In this document: positions 22,781 to 30,734 of the stretch, piece after piece | Layout of the letters: the number at the start of each line of letters is the position of its first letter | Numbering within the stretch: position 1 is the stretch's first letter | Virus record (IMG/VR): IMGVR_UViG_3300032220_002269 | Location: 1-48,187 of that record | Length of the DNA: 48,187 bases | Source: a virus | Reading direction: 5' to 3' (one strand) | The notes under the pieces: generated by a model | Seen by the model: only the letters and a program-made list of their open reading frames with translations | Databases searched by the model: none | Told to the model about the DNA's origin: nothing | Made by a program: the position numbers and the translations under genes

Positions 22781-24586
22781 ATGGATGCCATCCGCATGGA
22801 AGTCATCAACCAGGCAGCGCGCGAATGCGCCGAGGCTCCATGGGGCCAGACGGGCGCCATCGTGCAGCGTGCTGCCAATGTGCTGAACCTCTCGGTGCAG
22901 CGTACTACCACCTTGATCTCCAAGGCCTCGCGCGATCTGGGCCTGAGTGAGAGCCGCAAGCGCCGCAGCGATGCGGGCCAGTCTGCGATCAGCGACTCCG
23001 ATCTGCTGCTCATCAGCGGCACGATGACGCATGACCGCCGCGCAGGCAAATGGATGCTGTCCTGCCAGGATGCGATCGACATGCTGTTTGAGGGCGGAAA
23101 GCTGGGCTTACGTCTCTCGGCCAGTCATGTGAATCGGCTCCTGCGCGAGCGCGGTATGCATCCCGAGCAGATCAGCCGTCCAACACCGTCCACCCGTATG
23201 CGCACCGAGCACATCAATGCGATGTGGCAGATCGATGCCTCGGTGTGCGTGCTCTACAAGACGCCCAAGGGCGAGCTGGTGCTGCTGGAAGAGGACGGCG
23301 TGCACTACAAGAACAAGCTGCACAACTACACACGGGTCATGAACGACCTGCTGGTGCGCTATGTGGGGGCTGAGCACGCGAGCGGCGCTATCGGCACGCG
23401 CTTCTACCTGGGCGGCGAAACCACCGAGAACGCGCTCGACTTCCTGATGTGGCTGATGACACAGCGGCAGGATGTCGGAGGGCAGCCCATGCCTTTCCAC
23501 GGCGTGCCCTACATGCTCTATACCGACCAGGGCAGCGCGTTCAAGTCCGGGCCGTTCGCCAACTTCTGCCGCGCCATGGAGATTGACCTGCAGCACCACA
23601 AGCCTCGCAACAGCCGGGCGACTGGTCTGGTCGAGAACGCGCAGAACCTGGTTGAGCGTGGCCTGGAATCCCGCCTGCGCTTCCTCGACCCCGAAAGCAT
23701 CACCGTGGCACGGCTCAATGCCCTGGCTGAGTTGTGGATGCATGCGTACAACGGCACGCGAAAGCACAGCCGCCACGGCATGACCCGGTATGCGGCCTGG
23801 GCCACCATCGGCTCCCAGCATCTGCGCTTGGCTCCATCGATGGAGATCATGCGCGCGCTGCCCGCCAGCATGGCGAAGACTCGCACGGTCACCAGTGACA
23901 TGCGCGTCACATACGCCCTCAAGGGCCAGGGCAGCCAGGACTATGACCTGCGCTATGTGCCTGGTCTGTCGGCGGGCGACAAGGTGTTCGTGACGGTCAA
24001 CCCCTTTGACGCACCCAATGTGCGTGTGGGCGTGACAGACCGCGAAACCGGCGAGATCGTCTGGCACCAGGTGGAGCCCACGGCCAAGGGCTTCATGGGC
24101 TACGACGCATCGGCCCCCGTGGCTGGCAAGGAATTCAAGTCCATGCCAACCACCCCGGCGCAGCAGCTGCGCCAGGCGGTCGATGCGCAGGCCTACGCCA
24201 AGGACGGCAAGGCCGCGACAGCCGCCGAGGTGGAAGCAGCCCAGCGCGACAAGGTTGCTCCATATCTGGGCCAGTTCGACCCCCTGGCCGATATCAAGGC
24301 CAAGGCCGCCAGCCTGCCCACCTACATGCAGCGTCCTGGCACTGCCCATGAAGCTGCAGCGCCGAGCGTGGAGGCCGCACGCCTGTCCGTGGCAGAGGCC
24401 TGCAAGCGCATCAAGCAGGCCTTGGGCGAGCTTTACGACGCTGGCACCTATGCCTGGCTCACCGAGCGCTATGGCGCTGCAGGCGTGCCCGAGGACGTTG
24501 TCAAACAGATGATCTCGGCCCGCCGCGATCAGCAGAACACCACACCAGGCACCACCGGCCTGCGTGCTGTGGGAGGCACCCGATGA
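22781..24586 (+). CDS. MuA-like DDE transposase
   Basis: A 601-residue transposase. The N-terminal part (residues 1-130) contains HTH-type end-binding domains. The RNase-H-fold catalytic core has Asp152 (MWQIDAS), Asp249 (LYTDQGSAFKS) and Glu285 (TGLVENAQNLVERGLE), so Asp249 and Glu285 have the classical 35-residue DD(35)E spacing. A beta-barrel domain follows (about 380-440), then a helical C-terminal region that probably contacts the MuB-like ATPase and host ClpX. It cuts and joins the prophage ends whose repeat ladders lie at 10137 and 47420, with 6-bp stagger judging by the duplication. Its stop overlaps the MuB-like start. Confidence 0.95.
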   Translation: MDAIRMEVINQAARECAEAPWGQTGAIVQRAANVLNLSVQRTTTLISKASRDLGLSESRKRRSDAGQSAISDSDLLLISGTMTHDRRAGKWMLSCQDAIDMLFEGGKLGLRLSASHVNRLLRERGMHPEQISRPTPSTRMRTEHINAMWQIDASVCVLYKTPKGELVLLEEDGVHYKNKLHNYTRVMNDLLVRYVGAEHASGAIGTRFYLGGETTENALDFLMWLMTQRQDVGGQPMPFHGVPYMLYTDQGSAFKSGPFANFCRAMEIDLQHHKPRNSRATGLVENAQNLVERGLESRLRFLDPESITVARLNALAELWMHAYNGTRKHSRHGMTRYAAWATIGSQHLRLAPSMEIMRALPASMAKTRTVTSDMRVTYALKGQGSQDYDLRYVPGLSAGDKVFVTVNPFDAPNVRVGVTDRETGEIVWHQVEPTAKGFMGYDASAPVAGKEFKSMPTTPAQQLRQAVDAQAYAKDGKAATAAEVEAAQRDKVAPYLGQFDPLADIKAKAASLPTYMQRPGTAHEAAAPSVEAARLSVAEACKRIKQALGELYDAGTYAWLTERYGAAGVPEDVVKQMISARRDQQNTTPGTTGLRAVGGTR

Positions 24587-25773
24587 GCACTCAAACCATC
24601 TTTGCAGAGCTGTCCCAGACCCTGGGTCTGAGCCAGCGGGCCATCAGCCGCGAGTGCCGCATCAGCGCGGCCGGCCTGAATCGCATCGTGAACCAGGGCA
24701 TCTGGCCCAAGTTCGACGCACGCGCACTGCGCAACCGTATTTGGGCATTCCTGGTCAGGCGTGGCGCCACCCAAGACCAGGCCGAGGCGGCGCTGCCGCC
24801 CTTGTCCAAAAAGTTGGCCCCGGTCGTTGGAGCGACCGAGGCCGTCCCCGAAGAACCGAAACCACTCAAGAACCCCGAGGAGGATGTAATGCTACTACCC
24901 AAGCAATCCCTGACTGAAAACGCCCGCAAGGCCTTTAGCCTGTTCACAGACCCCTTTGCCTCCGAAGTCACCCGCGACGAAGAAATGTTCGTCAACGGCG
25001 AGATTCGCTTTGTGCAGGAGGCTGCTTGGCAGGCAGCGCTGGGCGGCCGCATGGTGGCCGTCATTGGCGAATCCGGCGCGGGCAAGTCCACGCTGCTGGG
25101 CGATCTGAAGGAAAAGATCACCCGCCAGCACAAGCCTGTGGTGCTCGTCGAGCCCAGCGTCGAGGGTATGGAGGACACCGACAACAAGGGCGAGACGATG
25201 CGCTCGGCGGATATCCACGCCGCCATCATCTACACCCTGAACGCCAAGGCCACGGTGGCGCGCGGCAAAGAAAAGCGCTCGCGCCAGGTGCAGTCCTTGC
25301 TGGAAGAGTCCACCACCTCGGGCCGCAGCCATCTGCTGGTGATCGAGGAGGCCCACGCGCTGCCCATCCCCACGCTCAACCATCTGAAGCGCCTGCACGA
25401 AAAGATGCGCCTGGGCCGCCGCCCCATGCTGGGCATCCTGCTCATGGGCCACCCCGAGCTGGAAGACAAGCTCAATCGCCACGACGTGCGCGAAGTGATG
25501 CAGCGCACCGAGATCGTTCGCCTGCGCCCCCTGGGCTCCGACCTGGCTGGTTATCTCAAGGTTCGGGCCGAGGCCTGCAACCGCAAGCTGGACGAGCTGA
25601 TCACCGTGGATGGCGTCGACGAGCTGCGCAGCCGCCTCACGGTGAACGCAGGCAAGGACCATGTCAGCCTGCTGTACCCGCTCAACGTCAACAACTGGAT
25701 GGTGGCTGCACTCAACGCAGCTGCAGAGATCGGCGCCCCCGTGGTCAATCGTGACGTCATCGCCGCAATGTGA
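24583..25773 (+). CDS. MuB-like transposition ATPase
   Basis: A 396-residue AAA+ ATPase. An N-terminal HTH (about 10-45, LSQTLGLSQRAISRECRIS) precedes a linker rich in Pro, Glu and Lys. The P-loop GESGAGKS lies near 162-169, Walker B LLVIEEAH near 248-255 and sensor region GILLMGHPELEDKL near 285-298. MuB-type proteins coat target DNA, choose the target and activate MuA. The start ATGA overlaps the transposase stop. Domain order equals that of Mu MuB, although the protein is longer than MuB (about 312 residues). Confidence 0.92.
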   Translation: MSTQTIFAELSQTLGLSQRAISRECRISAAGLNRIVNQGIWPKFDARALRNRIWAFLVRRGATQDQAEAALPPLSKKLAPVVGATEAVPEEPKPLKNPEEDVMLLPKQSLTENARKAFSLFTDPFASEVTRDEEMFVNGEIRFVQEAAWQAALGGRMVAVIGESGAGKSTLLGDLKEKITRQHKPVVLVEPSVEGMEDTDNKGETMRSADIHAAIIYTLNAKATVARGKEKRSRQVQSLLEESTTSGRSHLLVIEEAHALPIPTLNHLKRLHEKMRLGRRPMLGILLMGHPELEDKLNRHDVREVMQRTEIVRLRPLGSDLAGYLKVRAEACNRKLDELITVDGVDELRSRLTVNAGKDHVSLLYPLNVNNWMVAALNAAAEIGAPVVNRDVIAAM

Positions 25774-25785
25774 TGGAGGTTCGAC

Positions 25786-25956
25786 ATGCACACCTACTGC
25801 ATCACGGTCACCCAATGCGCTGGGCGCAAGCCCAGCGTGGTGATTCTGGATTTTCTCAACATGACGGATGCCTTCGCATACGCGAACCAGAAATGGCCGA
25901 CGGCCAGCAGCATCCACATCACGCCCATGCAGGCCTGCAAGAAGGAGCCCGTCTGA
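25786..25956 (+). CDS. Small early phage protein, 56 residues
   Basis: The frame begins at 25786 after a strong GGAGG ribosome site and encodes MHTYCITVTQCAGRKPSVVI and so on, ending ACKKEPV. Its stop overlaps the next ATG (TGATG at 25954-25958). The short alpha/beta pattern with three Cys is not a family I know. It sits among small genes after the MuB-like gene, where transposable phages carry variable, mostly uncharacterised replication-control genes. Confidence 0.65.
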   Translation: MHTYCITVTQCAGRKPSVVILDFLNMTDAFAYANQKWPTASSIHITPMQACKKEPV

Positions 25957-26123
25957 TGCGCCGCCATATCCCTATCGAAATGGAGTGCCATCAACGCGCG
26001 CCCAGCCGCTTCGAGCGCTTCGCCCTGGTTCTGCTGATCGCCTGCTGCATCTTCGGAGTCGGCGCAGCAGGCGCCATGGCCCTGGGCTACATCAAATACA
26101 ACTTTGGAGTCTGGCCGCTATGA
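25956..26123 (+). CDS. Small single-span membrane protein
   Basis: A 55-residue protein: a basic and polar N-terminus (MRRHIPIEMECHQRAPSRFERF), then one membrane helix (ALVLLIACCIFGVGAAGAMALGY, split here by residue numbering 22-44). Start and stop are both coupled to neighbours by 1- and 4-base overlaps. The N-in topology is predicted from the positive residues. The function is unknown; small early membrane proteins in phages sometimes alter the host envelope. Confidence 0.6.
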   Translation: MRRHIPIEMECHQRAPSRFERFALVLLIACCIFGVGAAGAMALGYIKYNFGVWPL

Positions 26124-26218
26124 GCATCGGAATTGGAATCCTGATTTTTCTGGCGGGCGTGCTGATCGGTGGCGTCCTGGCCACTGTCGGAGCCATCACC
26201 GCCATGGAGGGCTACTGA
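26120..26218 (+). CDS. Very small membrane protein, 32 residues
   Basis: The frame starts with ATGA overlapping the previous stop and encodes almost only a membrane helix (GIGILIFLAGVLIGGVLATV) with a short acidic end (EGY). The tight overlaps on both sides suggest it is translated. Size and composition resemble small phage membrane peptides; no function is assigned. Confidence 0.5.
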   Translation: MSIGIGILIFLAGVLIGGVLATVGAITAMEGY

Positions 26219-26219
26219 G

Positions 26220-26453
26220 ATGCAAAAGCTCAACCTCACCCCTCGCCAGTACCCAGGCCTGCCCGGCGATAGCCGCCGCACCAAGGCTCGCAAGCGCGCG
26301 GTCGCCACTGCACCCCAACGCGCCGAGGGCGTGGTGGAGCCCGCCCGCTATGACCGCATGCGCGCCCCCGTTTGGGAGCCCGCCGCATCCACCCCCACAC
26401 GCCCCGGCGCACATGACTTTCAGCGCGTCGAGAGCCGTGGGCTGAGCTGCTGA
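26220..26453 (+). CDS. Small basic early phage protein
   Basis: A 77-residue Arg/Pro-rich protein starting MQKLNLTPRQYPGLPGDSRR. The sequence looks largely disordered and basic in its first half, with RYDRMRAPVWEPA in the middle. The ATG follows the previous stop after 1 bp. I chose the start at 26220 because GGAG (GGAGGGCTACTGAG) precedes it; an upstream ATG in the same frame lies inside the previous gene. The role is unknown; RNA or DNA binding is possible. Confidence 0.55.
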   Translation: MQKLNLTPRQYPGLPGDSRRTKARKRAVATAPQRAEGVVEPARYDRMRAPVWEPAASTPTRPGAHDFQRVESRGLSC

Positions 26454-26483
26454 AACCAAAGCCAACTGAAAGAGCACCAAATC

Positions 26484-27101
26484 ATGACTACTGAAAACAC
26501 CATCCCTCCCGGCTACTGGAAGAATGCCCGTGGCGACCTCGTTCCCGAATCCCGCGTGACCGATATCGACAAGCTGCGCGACCAGGTCGTGCGTGATCTG
26601 TGCGTGATGGCCAAGGAGCGCAGTGTCGGCCTGCGTGACTTCAAGCTCAACAGCATGCAGAACGTGGCCACGCTGGTCACCATCAGCATGGAGCAGTACG
26701 GCGTCAAGAGCGGCGGCGACAAGGGCAATGTGACATTGACCACCTATGACGGCGGCTTCAAGATCGTGCGCCAAATGGCCGATCACCTAGTCTTCGGCGA
26801 GCAGCTCCAGGCCGCCAAGGAGTTGATCGACCAGTGCGTGATTCGCTGGGCCAAGGATGCTGACGACAACATCAAGGCTCTGGTCACCCATGCCTTCCAG
26901 ACCGACAAGGAAGGAAAGATCAACACGGGCCGTGTGCTGGGCCTGCGTCAGCTCAAGATCACTGACGAAGACTGGCTGAAGGCCATGCAGGCCATCACTG
27001 ACAGCATCAAGGTGGCCAGTACCAAGCCCTACATCCGCTTCTATGAGCGCAATGCCCAGGGCGGCTATGACCCGATCAACCTGGACTTGGCGGCGGTATG
27101 A
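26484..27101 (+). CDS. DUF3164 family phage protein
   Basis: A 205-residue DUF3164 protein, recognisable from the opening PPGYWKNARGDLVPES, the core KLNSMQNVATLVTISMEQYG, LTTYDGGFKIVRQ near residues 90-102 and the end KPYIRFYERNAQGGYDPI. The family is widespread in Mu-like phages within the early region. Its function is unresolved but its association with transposition and recombination genes suggests a role in DNA handling. The stop overlaps the next start by 4 bp. Confidence 0.9.
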   Translation: MTTENTIPPGYWKNARGDLVPESRVTDIDKLRDQVVRDLCVMAKERSVGLRDFKLNSMQNVATLVTISMEQYGVKSGGDKGNVTLTTYDGGFKIVRQMADHLVFGEQLQAAKELIDQCVIRWAKDADDNIKALVTHAFQTDKEGKINTGRVLGLRQLKITDEDWLKAMQAITDSIKVASTKPYIRFYERNAQGGYDPINLDLAAV

Positions 27102-27406
27102 GCGAATCAATGAAGCGCAAGGTGCGCGTCACCATCACCAAGGAAATCGAGATCGAGCTGACTCCAGCTGTATTTGGCGGACTCAGCCAGGAACAGTACC
27201 TGGAAGAGTTTCGCAAGAGTCTCTGGCAGATCGAAGGTATAGACGACGTATTCACCTACGCCGCAGAAATGGCGGCTCACCACGGCGGGGGCTACCAGCA
27301 TGACGGTCTGGGCCTTCTGAGCGAGCACTTCAGCACCCACCCACGCGTTCCGGATGTGAAGTTCAACGTGTTGGAAGAAGACACTGAATCGGAGTTCATC
27401 GAATGA
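27098..27406 (+). CDS. Hypothetical early phage protein
   Basis: A 102-residue acidic protein: an opening beta-strand pattern (KRKVRVTITKEIEIELTPAV) like a small single-domain alpha/beta protein, a middle LEEFRKSLWQIEGIDDVFTYAAEM and an acidic tail (EEDTESEFIE). The start and stop both overlap neighbours (ATGA at each junction), linking DUF3164 with RdgC. No family is recognised with certainty. The acidic tail could act on a DNA-binding partner, but this is only suggestive. Confidence 0.6.
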   Translation: MSESMKRKVRVTITKEIEIELTPAVFGGLSQEQYLEEFRKSLWQIEGIDDVFTYAAEMAAHHGGGYQHDGLGLLSEHFSTHPRVPDVKFNVLEEDTESEFIE

Positions 27407-28389
27407 TCAAGAACGCCATCTCCTACCGCATTGCCCCAACATGGGTGCCTGACCTGCAGGCCCTGGAGGCTGCTCTGCAAAAGACCCCGTTTGCCGAGTG
27501 TGGCGCAACCCAGGAGCGCTCGGTCGGCTGGGTGCCACCTCGTGGCGACCAGCATGGCCTGCTGGCTGAATCGGTCGCAGGTCAGTGGATGTTGCGCTTT
27601 ATGACCGAAGCCAAGCTGATTCCCGCCAGCGTGCTCAACCGCAAGGTCAACGAGAAGGCCGAGCACATCGAAAAGACCGAAGGCCGCAAGCCCGGCAAGA
27701 AGGAAAAGCGCGATCTCAAGGACGAGGCCAAGCTGGACCTGCTGCCCATGGCATTCACCAAACAGGGTGCGATGTGGGTCTGGATCGACCCCCAGGCTCG
27801 CTTGCTGTTACTCGATACCAGCGCCCAAGGCCGTGCCGATGAAATCGTGACCCTCCTGGTGGAGGGCCTGCCAGGCTTTGCGCTCGCCCTGGTCGACACA
27901 CAGACCAGCCCGCAAGCCGCCATGGCCCACTGGCTGGTCACGCAGGAGCCACCTGCAGGATTTTCGATTGACCGCCAGTGCGAGCTGGTCGCTGCTGACC
28001 AGTCCAAGGCCGTGGTGCGCTATGCACGCCATCCCCTGGATATCGACGAGGTACGCAAGCACATCGAGCACGGCAAGCTGCCGACCAAGTTGGCCATGAC
28101 CTGGGACGACCGCGTGAGCTTTGTGCTTACCGACAACCTGCAAGTGCATGGCATCACGCTGCTGGATGCGGTAATGGATGGACAGTCCCAGGACGACGGC
28201 GGCTTCGACACCGATGTGACCATCACCACGGGCGAGTTGTCGCGCATGCTCCCGGATCTCATCGAAGCGCTGGGCGGCGAAGGCCGCACCGGCCTCGGCG
28301 AGCTGCCCGCCTCACTGCCCAAACAGGCGACGACAACCGGCCCCGCCGCTGCTCCTGCAGATACAGAACCGGATGCCGCTCCGTTCTAG
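27403..28389 (+). CDS. rdgC: RdgC-like recombination-associated protein
   Basis: A 328-residue RdgC homologue. Family landmarks: the opening KNAISYRI, the QERSVGWVPPRGDQHG segment near 45-60, RKVNEKAEHIEKTEGRKPGK near 88-107, KAVVRYARHPLD near 205-216 and the LPTKLAMTWDDRVSFVLTD strand near 227-245. RdgC binds double-stranded DNA as a ring and restrains RecA. In phages it may protect replicating DNA from host recombination. A 30-residue Ala/Pro/Thr-rich tail follows the core. It is coupled to the preceding gene by a 4-base overlap. Confidence 0.92.
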   Translation: MIKNAISYRIAPTWVPDLQALEAALQKTPFAECGATQERSVGWVPPRGDQHGLLAESVAGQWMLRFMTEAKLIPASVLNRKVNEKAEHIEKTEGRKPGKKEKRDLKDEAKLDLLPMAFTKQGAMWVWIDPQARLLLLDTSAQGRADEIVTLLVEGLPGFALALVDTQTSPQAAMAHWLVTQEPPAGFSIDRQCELVAADQSKAVVRYARHPLDIDEVRKHIEHGKLPTKLAMTWDDRVSFVLTDNLQVHGITLLDAVMDGQSQDDGGFDTDVTITTGELSRMLPDLIEALGGEGRTGLGELPASLPKQATTTGPAAAPADTEPDAAPF

Positions 28390-28492
28390 CGCCACGAGGC
28401 CCGGAAACCCGTTCAAAAACGTTCCAGAAGAAAAATCCAGGGGGATGCCGCAGCAAAGGCTGCGAGCCCCTCAGAAGCCCGGAAATCAACAC

Positions 28493-28774
28493 ATGCCGTC
28501 AGAACTGGAAAAGCACTGCAACCACTGCGACGAAGACTGGCCCGCAGACCTGGAGTTTTTCTACAGCGATTCACGCGGGAAGTACGGGCTGCACTGCTAC
28601 TGCAAAGCCTGTTACGCAGAACTGATACGCCCACCAGCATCCCGTCGTAAAACCCCACTCCCGCCGCAAGTCCGCCTCTCCGACTCTTTCGCCCATCTCC
28701 TGCTCAATCCTTCCTATGACCAACAACATTGCCGCAATCCACACCCTCAAGAGCAAGCTGCAGCTCTCGGATGA
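28493..28774 (+). CDS. Small zinc-finger-like phage protein
   Basis: A 93-residue protein beginning MPSELEKHCNHCDEDWPADL. Two Cys pairs, CNHC (residues 9-12 region) and CYCKAC (about 40-45), with FFYSDSRGKYGLHC between, form a small zinc-ribbon-like fold seen in many phage early proteins. The second half is Pro/Ser/Gln-rich and overlaps the GemA-like gene by 59 bp in another frame, so its C-terminus may be of little importance. The start at 28493 is preferred over an upstream ATG at 28373 because that leader lies within RdgC and is not protein-like. Confidence 0.6.
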   Translation: MPSELEKHCNHCDEDWPADLEFFYSDSRGKYGLHCYCKACYAELIRPPASRRKTPLPPQVRLSDSFAHLLLNPSYDQQHCRNPHPQEQAAALG

Positions 28775-29138
28775 CGACTATCGCGCGTTGCTGATGAACC
28801 TGACGGGCAAGTCCAGCAGCAAAGATATGACGCCTGTACAGCAGGACGCTGTGCGTGACCACATGCAGCAGTTGGCGGTCAAGCTCGGTCTGGCCAAACC
28901 CACACGCAGCCGCCGCAACACATTCGCACAGTCCAAGCAGTCCGCCAGCCCCAAGGAGCGAAAAGTCTGGGCACTGTGGAACCAGCTGTATCGCGACGGG
29001 AAGCTGCGCGACAACAGCGCTGCATCGCTCAATGCCTGGGTGCAGCGCACGGTAGGTGCTGCCGCGCTGCGTTTTGCCAATGGTGCACAGCTCGACACGT
29101 TGATCGAAGGTCTGAAATCCTGGGGAGAAAGGGAATAA
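28716..29138 (+). CDS. GemA-like regulator (Mu gp16, DUF1018)
   Basis: The 140-residue protein is a clear member of the Mu GemA / gp16 family: IAAIHTLKSKLQLSDDDYRA near residues 5-24, LMNLTGKSSSKDMT after it, PKERKVWALWNQLYRDGKLR near 77-96, and the end TLIEGLKSWGERE. In Mu, GemA affects host gene expression and DNA supercoiling, and its gene lies next to mor. The same order holds here, with the Mor-like gene starting 2 bp after its stop. Confidence 0.92.
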   Translation: MTNNIAAIHTLKSKLQLSDDDYRALLMNLTGKSSSKDMTPVQQDAVRDHMQQLAVKLGLAKPTRSRRNTFAQSKQSASPKERKVWALWNQLYRDGKLRDNSAASLNAWVQRTVGAAALRFANGAQLDTLIEGLKSWGERE

Positions 29139-29140
29139 CC

Positions 29141-29569
29141 ATGGCTCGCACTTTTCTGACCGCCGCCGAGGCCGTTGTGCTCACCACTGTCCTGCCGCCT
29201 GGTATGACCGACGAAATGCGCGATGTTGCTCACTGTCTGTTTGAGGCGCTCGCACTGATGGACGGGCGCGTCGGTCAGGCCAAGCCAGACCAGGCCTGGA
29301 CGCAGAAGCTGCAGGCCTTTGCCAATATGTCGGTGGTGCAACTGCAGCACTTGGCTCGTGAAAAAGGTGGCCGTACCATCTACCTGTCGCGCGGCCTGGC
29401 AATGCAGCTCAGCGCCCGCGACCGAGAGATGTGCGCAAAGTTTCGAGGCAACTACGACGAGCTGGCCGACGAGTACGATCTCACTCCAATGCGTGTTCGC
29501 CAGATCGTGGACACCTACCAACGAGAGATGTTTTTAAGCCGTCAGCAGCAACTGCCCGGTTTGGACTGA
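29141..29569 (+). CDS. Mor-family transcription activator
   Basis: A 142-residue member of the Mor/C activator family (PF08765). It has an N-terminal dimerisation part, then ARDREMCAKFRGNYDELADEYDL (about 98-120) and a C-terminal helix-turn-helix TPMRVRQIVDTYQRE (about 121-135). Mor turns on the middle promoter of Mu and C the late ones; this phage has only one such gene, so it may do both jobs. The closest candidate target, the palindrome AGTAAAGCGCTTTACT, begins 60 bp after its stop and recurs at two other late units. Confidence 0.88.
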   Translation: MARTFLTAAEAVVLTTVLPPGMTDEMRDVAHCLFEALALMDGRVGQAKPDQAWTQKLQAFANMSVVQLQHLAREKGGRTIYLSRGLAMQLSARDREMCAKFRGNYDELADEYDLTPMRVRQIVDTYQREMFLSRQQQLPGLD

Positions 29570-29628
29570 CCCCAAGGGCGGCGCGCAACGCGCCAGCCCA
29601 TCGCCCGGTGCAATGCCTGGTGAAATTT

Positions 29629-29644
29629 AGTAAAGCGCTTTACT
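29629..29644 (+). promoter_or_regulatory. Late-control palindrome, copy 2 (before protease/scaffold)
   Basis: A perfect AGTAAAGCGCTTTACT, followed at once by TATAGC, a possible -10. The start codon of the protease gene lies 28 bp after the palindrome. The flank from the palindrome through the start codon resembles that of copy 3 (shared AGACCATGCGG). It corresponds to Mu PI. Confidence 0.7.
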
Positions 29645-29671
29645 TATAGCGAAAGCCCCGTCCGCAAGACC

Positions 29672-30703
29672 ATGCGGGACATGGGCAACAAAACCACCCC
29701 CTCGCAATTTCCTGATGGCCTGGAGATCTTCCAAGCCGGGGCCCGCACGGCCACCAACGGCCAGGTCTATGTGATCACCGAGGCCGATGTCGCTGCCACG
29801 GCCGCTGCTTACGACCCCGCCGTCCACGAAGCGCCCCTGGTCATTGGCCATCCCGCAGATGACCACCCCGCCTGGGGTTGGGTCACCAAGCTGTCGGCCG
29901 AAGGCGGGACGCTCAAGTCCAGCCACCAGCAGATAGACCCCTCATTCGCCGAGTACTACGGCGCCGGCCGCGTCAAAAAGCGCAGCGCCGCCTTCTACCA
30001 CCCCGAAGACCCAGCCAATCCGAAGCCTGGCGTCTATTACCTGCGTCACGTCGGCTTCCTGGGTGCCGAGCCTCCAGCCGTCAAAGGCCTGCGTGATCCC
30101 AAGTTCGCCGAAGGCGGAAACGACACCGATTTCGGACTCATCTTTTTTTCCGAGCAACCCACCCCCAACCAGGAGCACCCATCCATGACCGAAGCCGAAC
30201 GAATCGAAGCCGAGCGCAAAGCCAGGGAAGAAGCCGAGCGCAAGGCTGCCGAGGAAGCGCAGAAGACAGCCGCAGCTGTCGCCGAACGCGACCAGGCACG
30301 CGCCCAGCTGGCTCAGTTTTCTGAGCAGCAAAAGCGTGATCGCCACACCGCCAACGTCTCGTTCGCGGAAAGCCAAGTCAAGGCCGGCCGCTTGATGCCC
30401 AAGGACAAAGACATGGCTGTCGCCACGTTGGACCGCCTGGCCGAGGCCGAACCAGTGGAGTTTTCCGAAGGTGACACCAAACGCAAGGTCAGCCCCTCTG
30501 CCTGGCTGCAGGAGCTGATCGCCGGCAGCAAGCCATCGGTCGATTTCAGTGAGCACGGCGGTGGTCAAGTACCCGAAGGCGAGCAAGGCAGCGCCAAGGG
30601 CAAGAGCGACGCCGAGATCGACAAGGCCGCCAAGGCCTACGCCAACAAGCACAACGTGAGCTACGCCGAGGCGGTGAGCAAGGTTGTGTCGTTCGAGGGC
30701 TGA
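29672..30703 (+). CDS. Prohead protease with C-terminal scaffold (Mu gpI/Z-like)
   Basis: The 343-residue protein combines a head maturation protease (residues 1-165) with a scaffold part (about 172-343), as in the Mu I gene. The protease half contains PLVIGHPADDHPAWGWV near 51-67, SFAEYYGAGRVKKRSAAFY near 92-110 and PGVYYLRHVGFLGAEPPAVKG near 119-140. These carry the His and Ser expected for this serine protease family. The scaffold half begins with an Ala/Glu/Arg coiled coil (MTEAERIEAERKAREEAERK). It guides capsid assembly and is later degraded. Two ATGs (29672, 29681) are possible starts. Confidence 0.88.
   Translation: MRDMGNKTTPSQFPDGLEIFQAGARTATNGQVYVITEADVAATAAAYDPAVHEAPLVIGHPADDHPAWGWVTKLSAEGGTLKSSHQQIDPSFAEYYGAGRVKKRSAAFYHPEDPANPKPGVYYLRHVGFLGAEPPAVKGLRDPKFAEGGNDTDFGLIFFSEQPTPNQEHPSMTEAERIEAERKAREEAERKAAEEAQKTAAAVAERDQARAQLAQFSEQQKRDRHTANVSFAESQVKAGRLMPKDKDMAVATLDRLAEAEPVEFSEGDTKRKVSPSAWLQELIAGSKPSVDFSEHGGGQVPEGEQGSAKGKSDAEIDKAAKAYANKHNVSYAEAVSKVVSFEG
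30185..30703 (+). CDS. Internal in-frame start giving free scaffold protein (Mu gpZ-like)
   Basis: An in-frame ATG at 30185 has a ribosome site (AGGAG) 8 bases upstream and marks the exact border between the protease domain and the coiled-coil scaffold. The 172-residue product would be the free scaffold, as Mu gpZ is made from an internal start in gene I. Expression is predicted, not shown. Confidence 0.65.
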   Translation: MTEAERIEAERKAREEAERKAAEEAQKTAAAVAERDQARAQLAQFSEQQKRDRHTANVSFAESQVKAGRLMPKDKDMAVATLDRLAEAEPVEFSEGDTKRKVSPSAWLQELIAGSKPSVDFSEHGGGQVPEGEQGSAKGKSDAEIDKAAKAYANKHNVSYAEAVSKVVSFEG

Positions 30704-30734
30704 TTCCCCCAACTCCCCAGAAGGAAACCACAAC

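Noticed and set aside
23108-24349. 413-codon antisense frame in the transposase gene
   Set aside because: The sense frame carries a complete DD(35)E catalytic set; the antisense has His/Val/Gly-rich filler.
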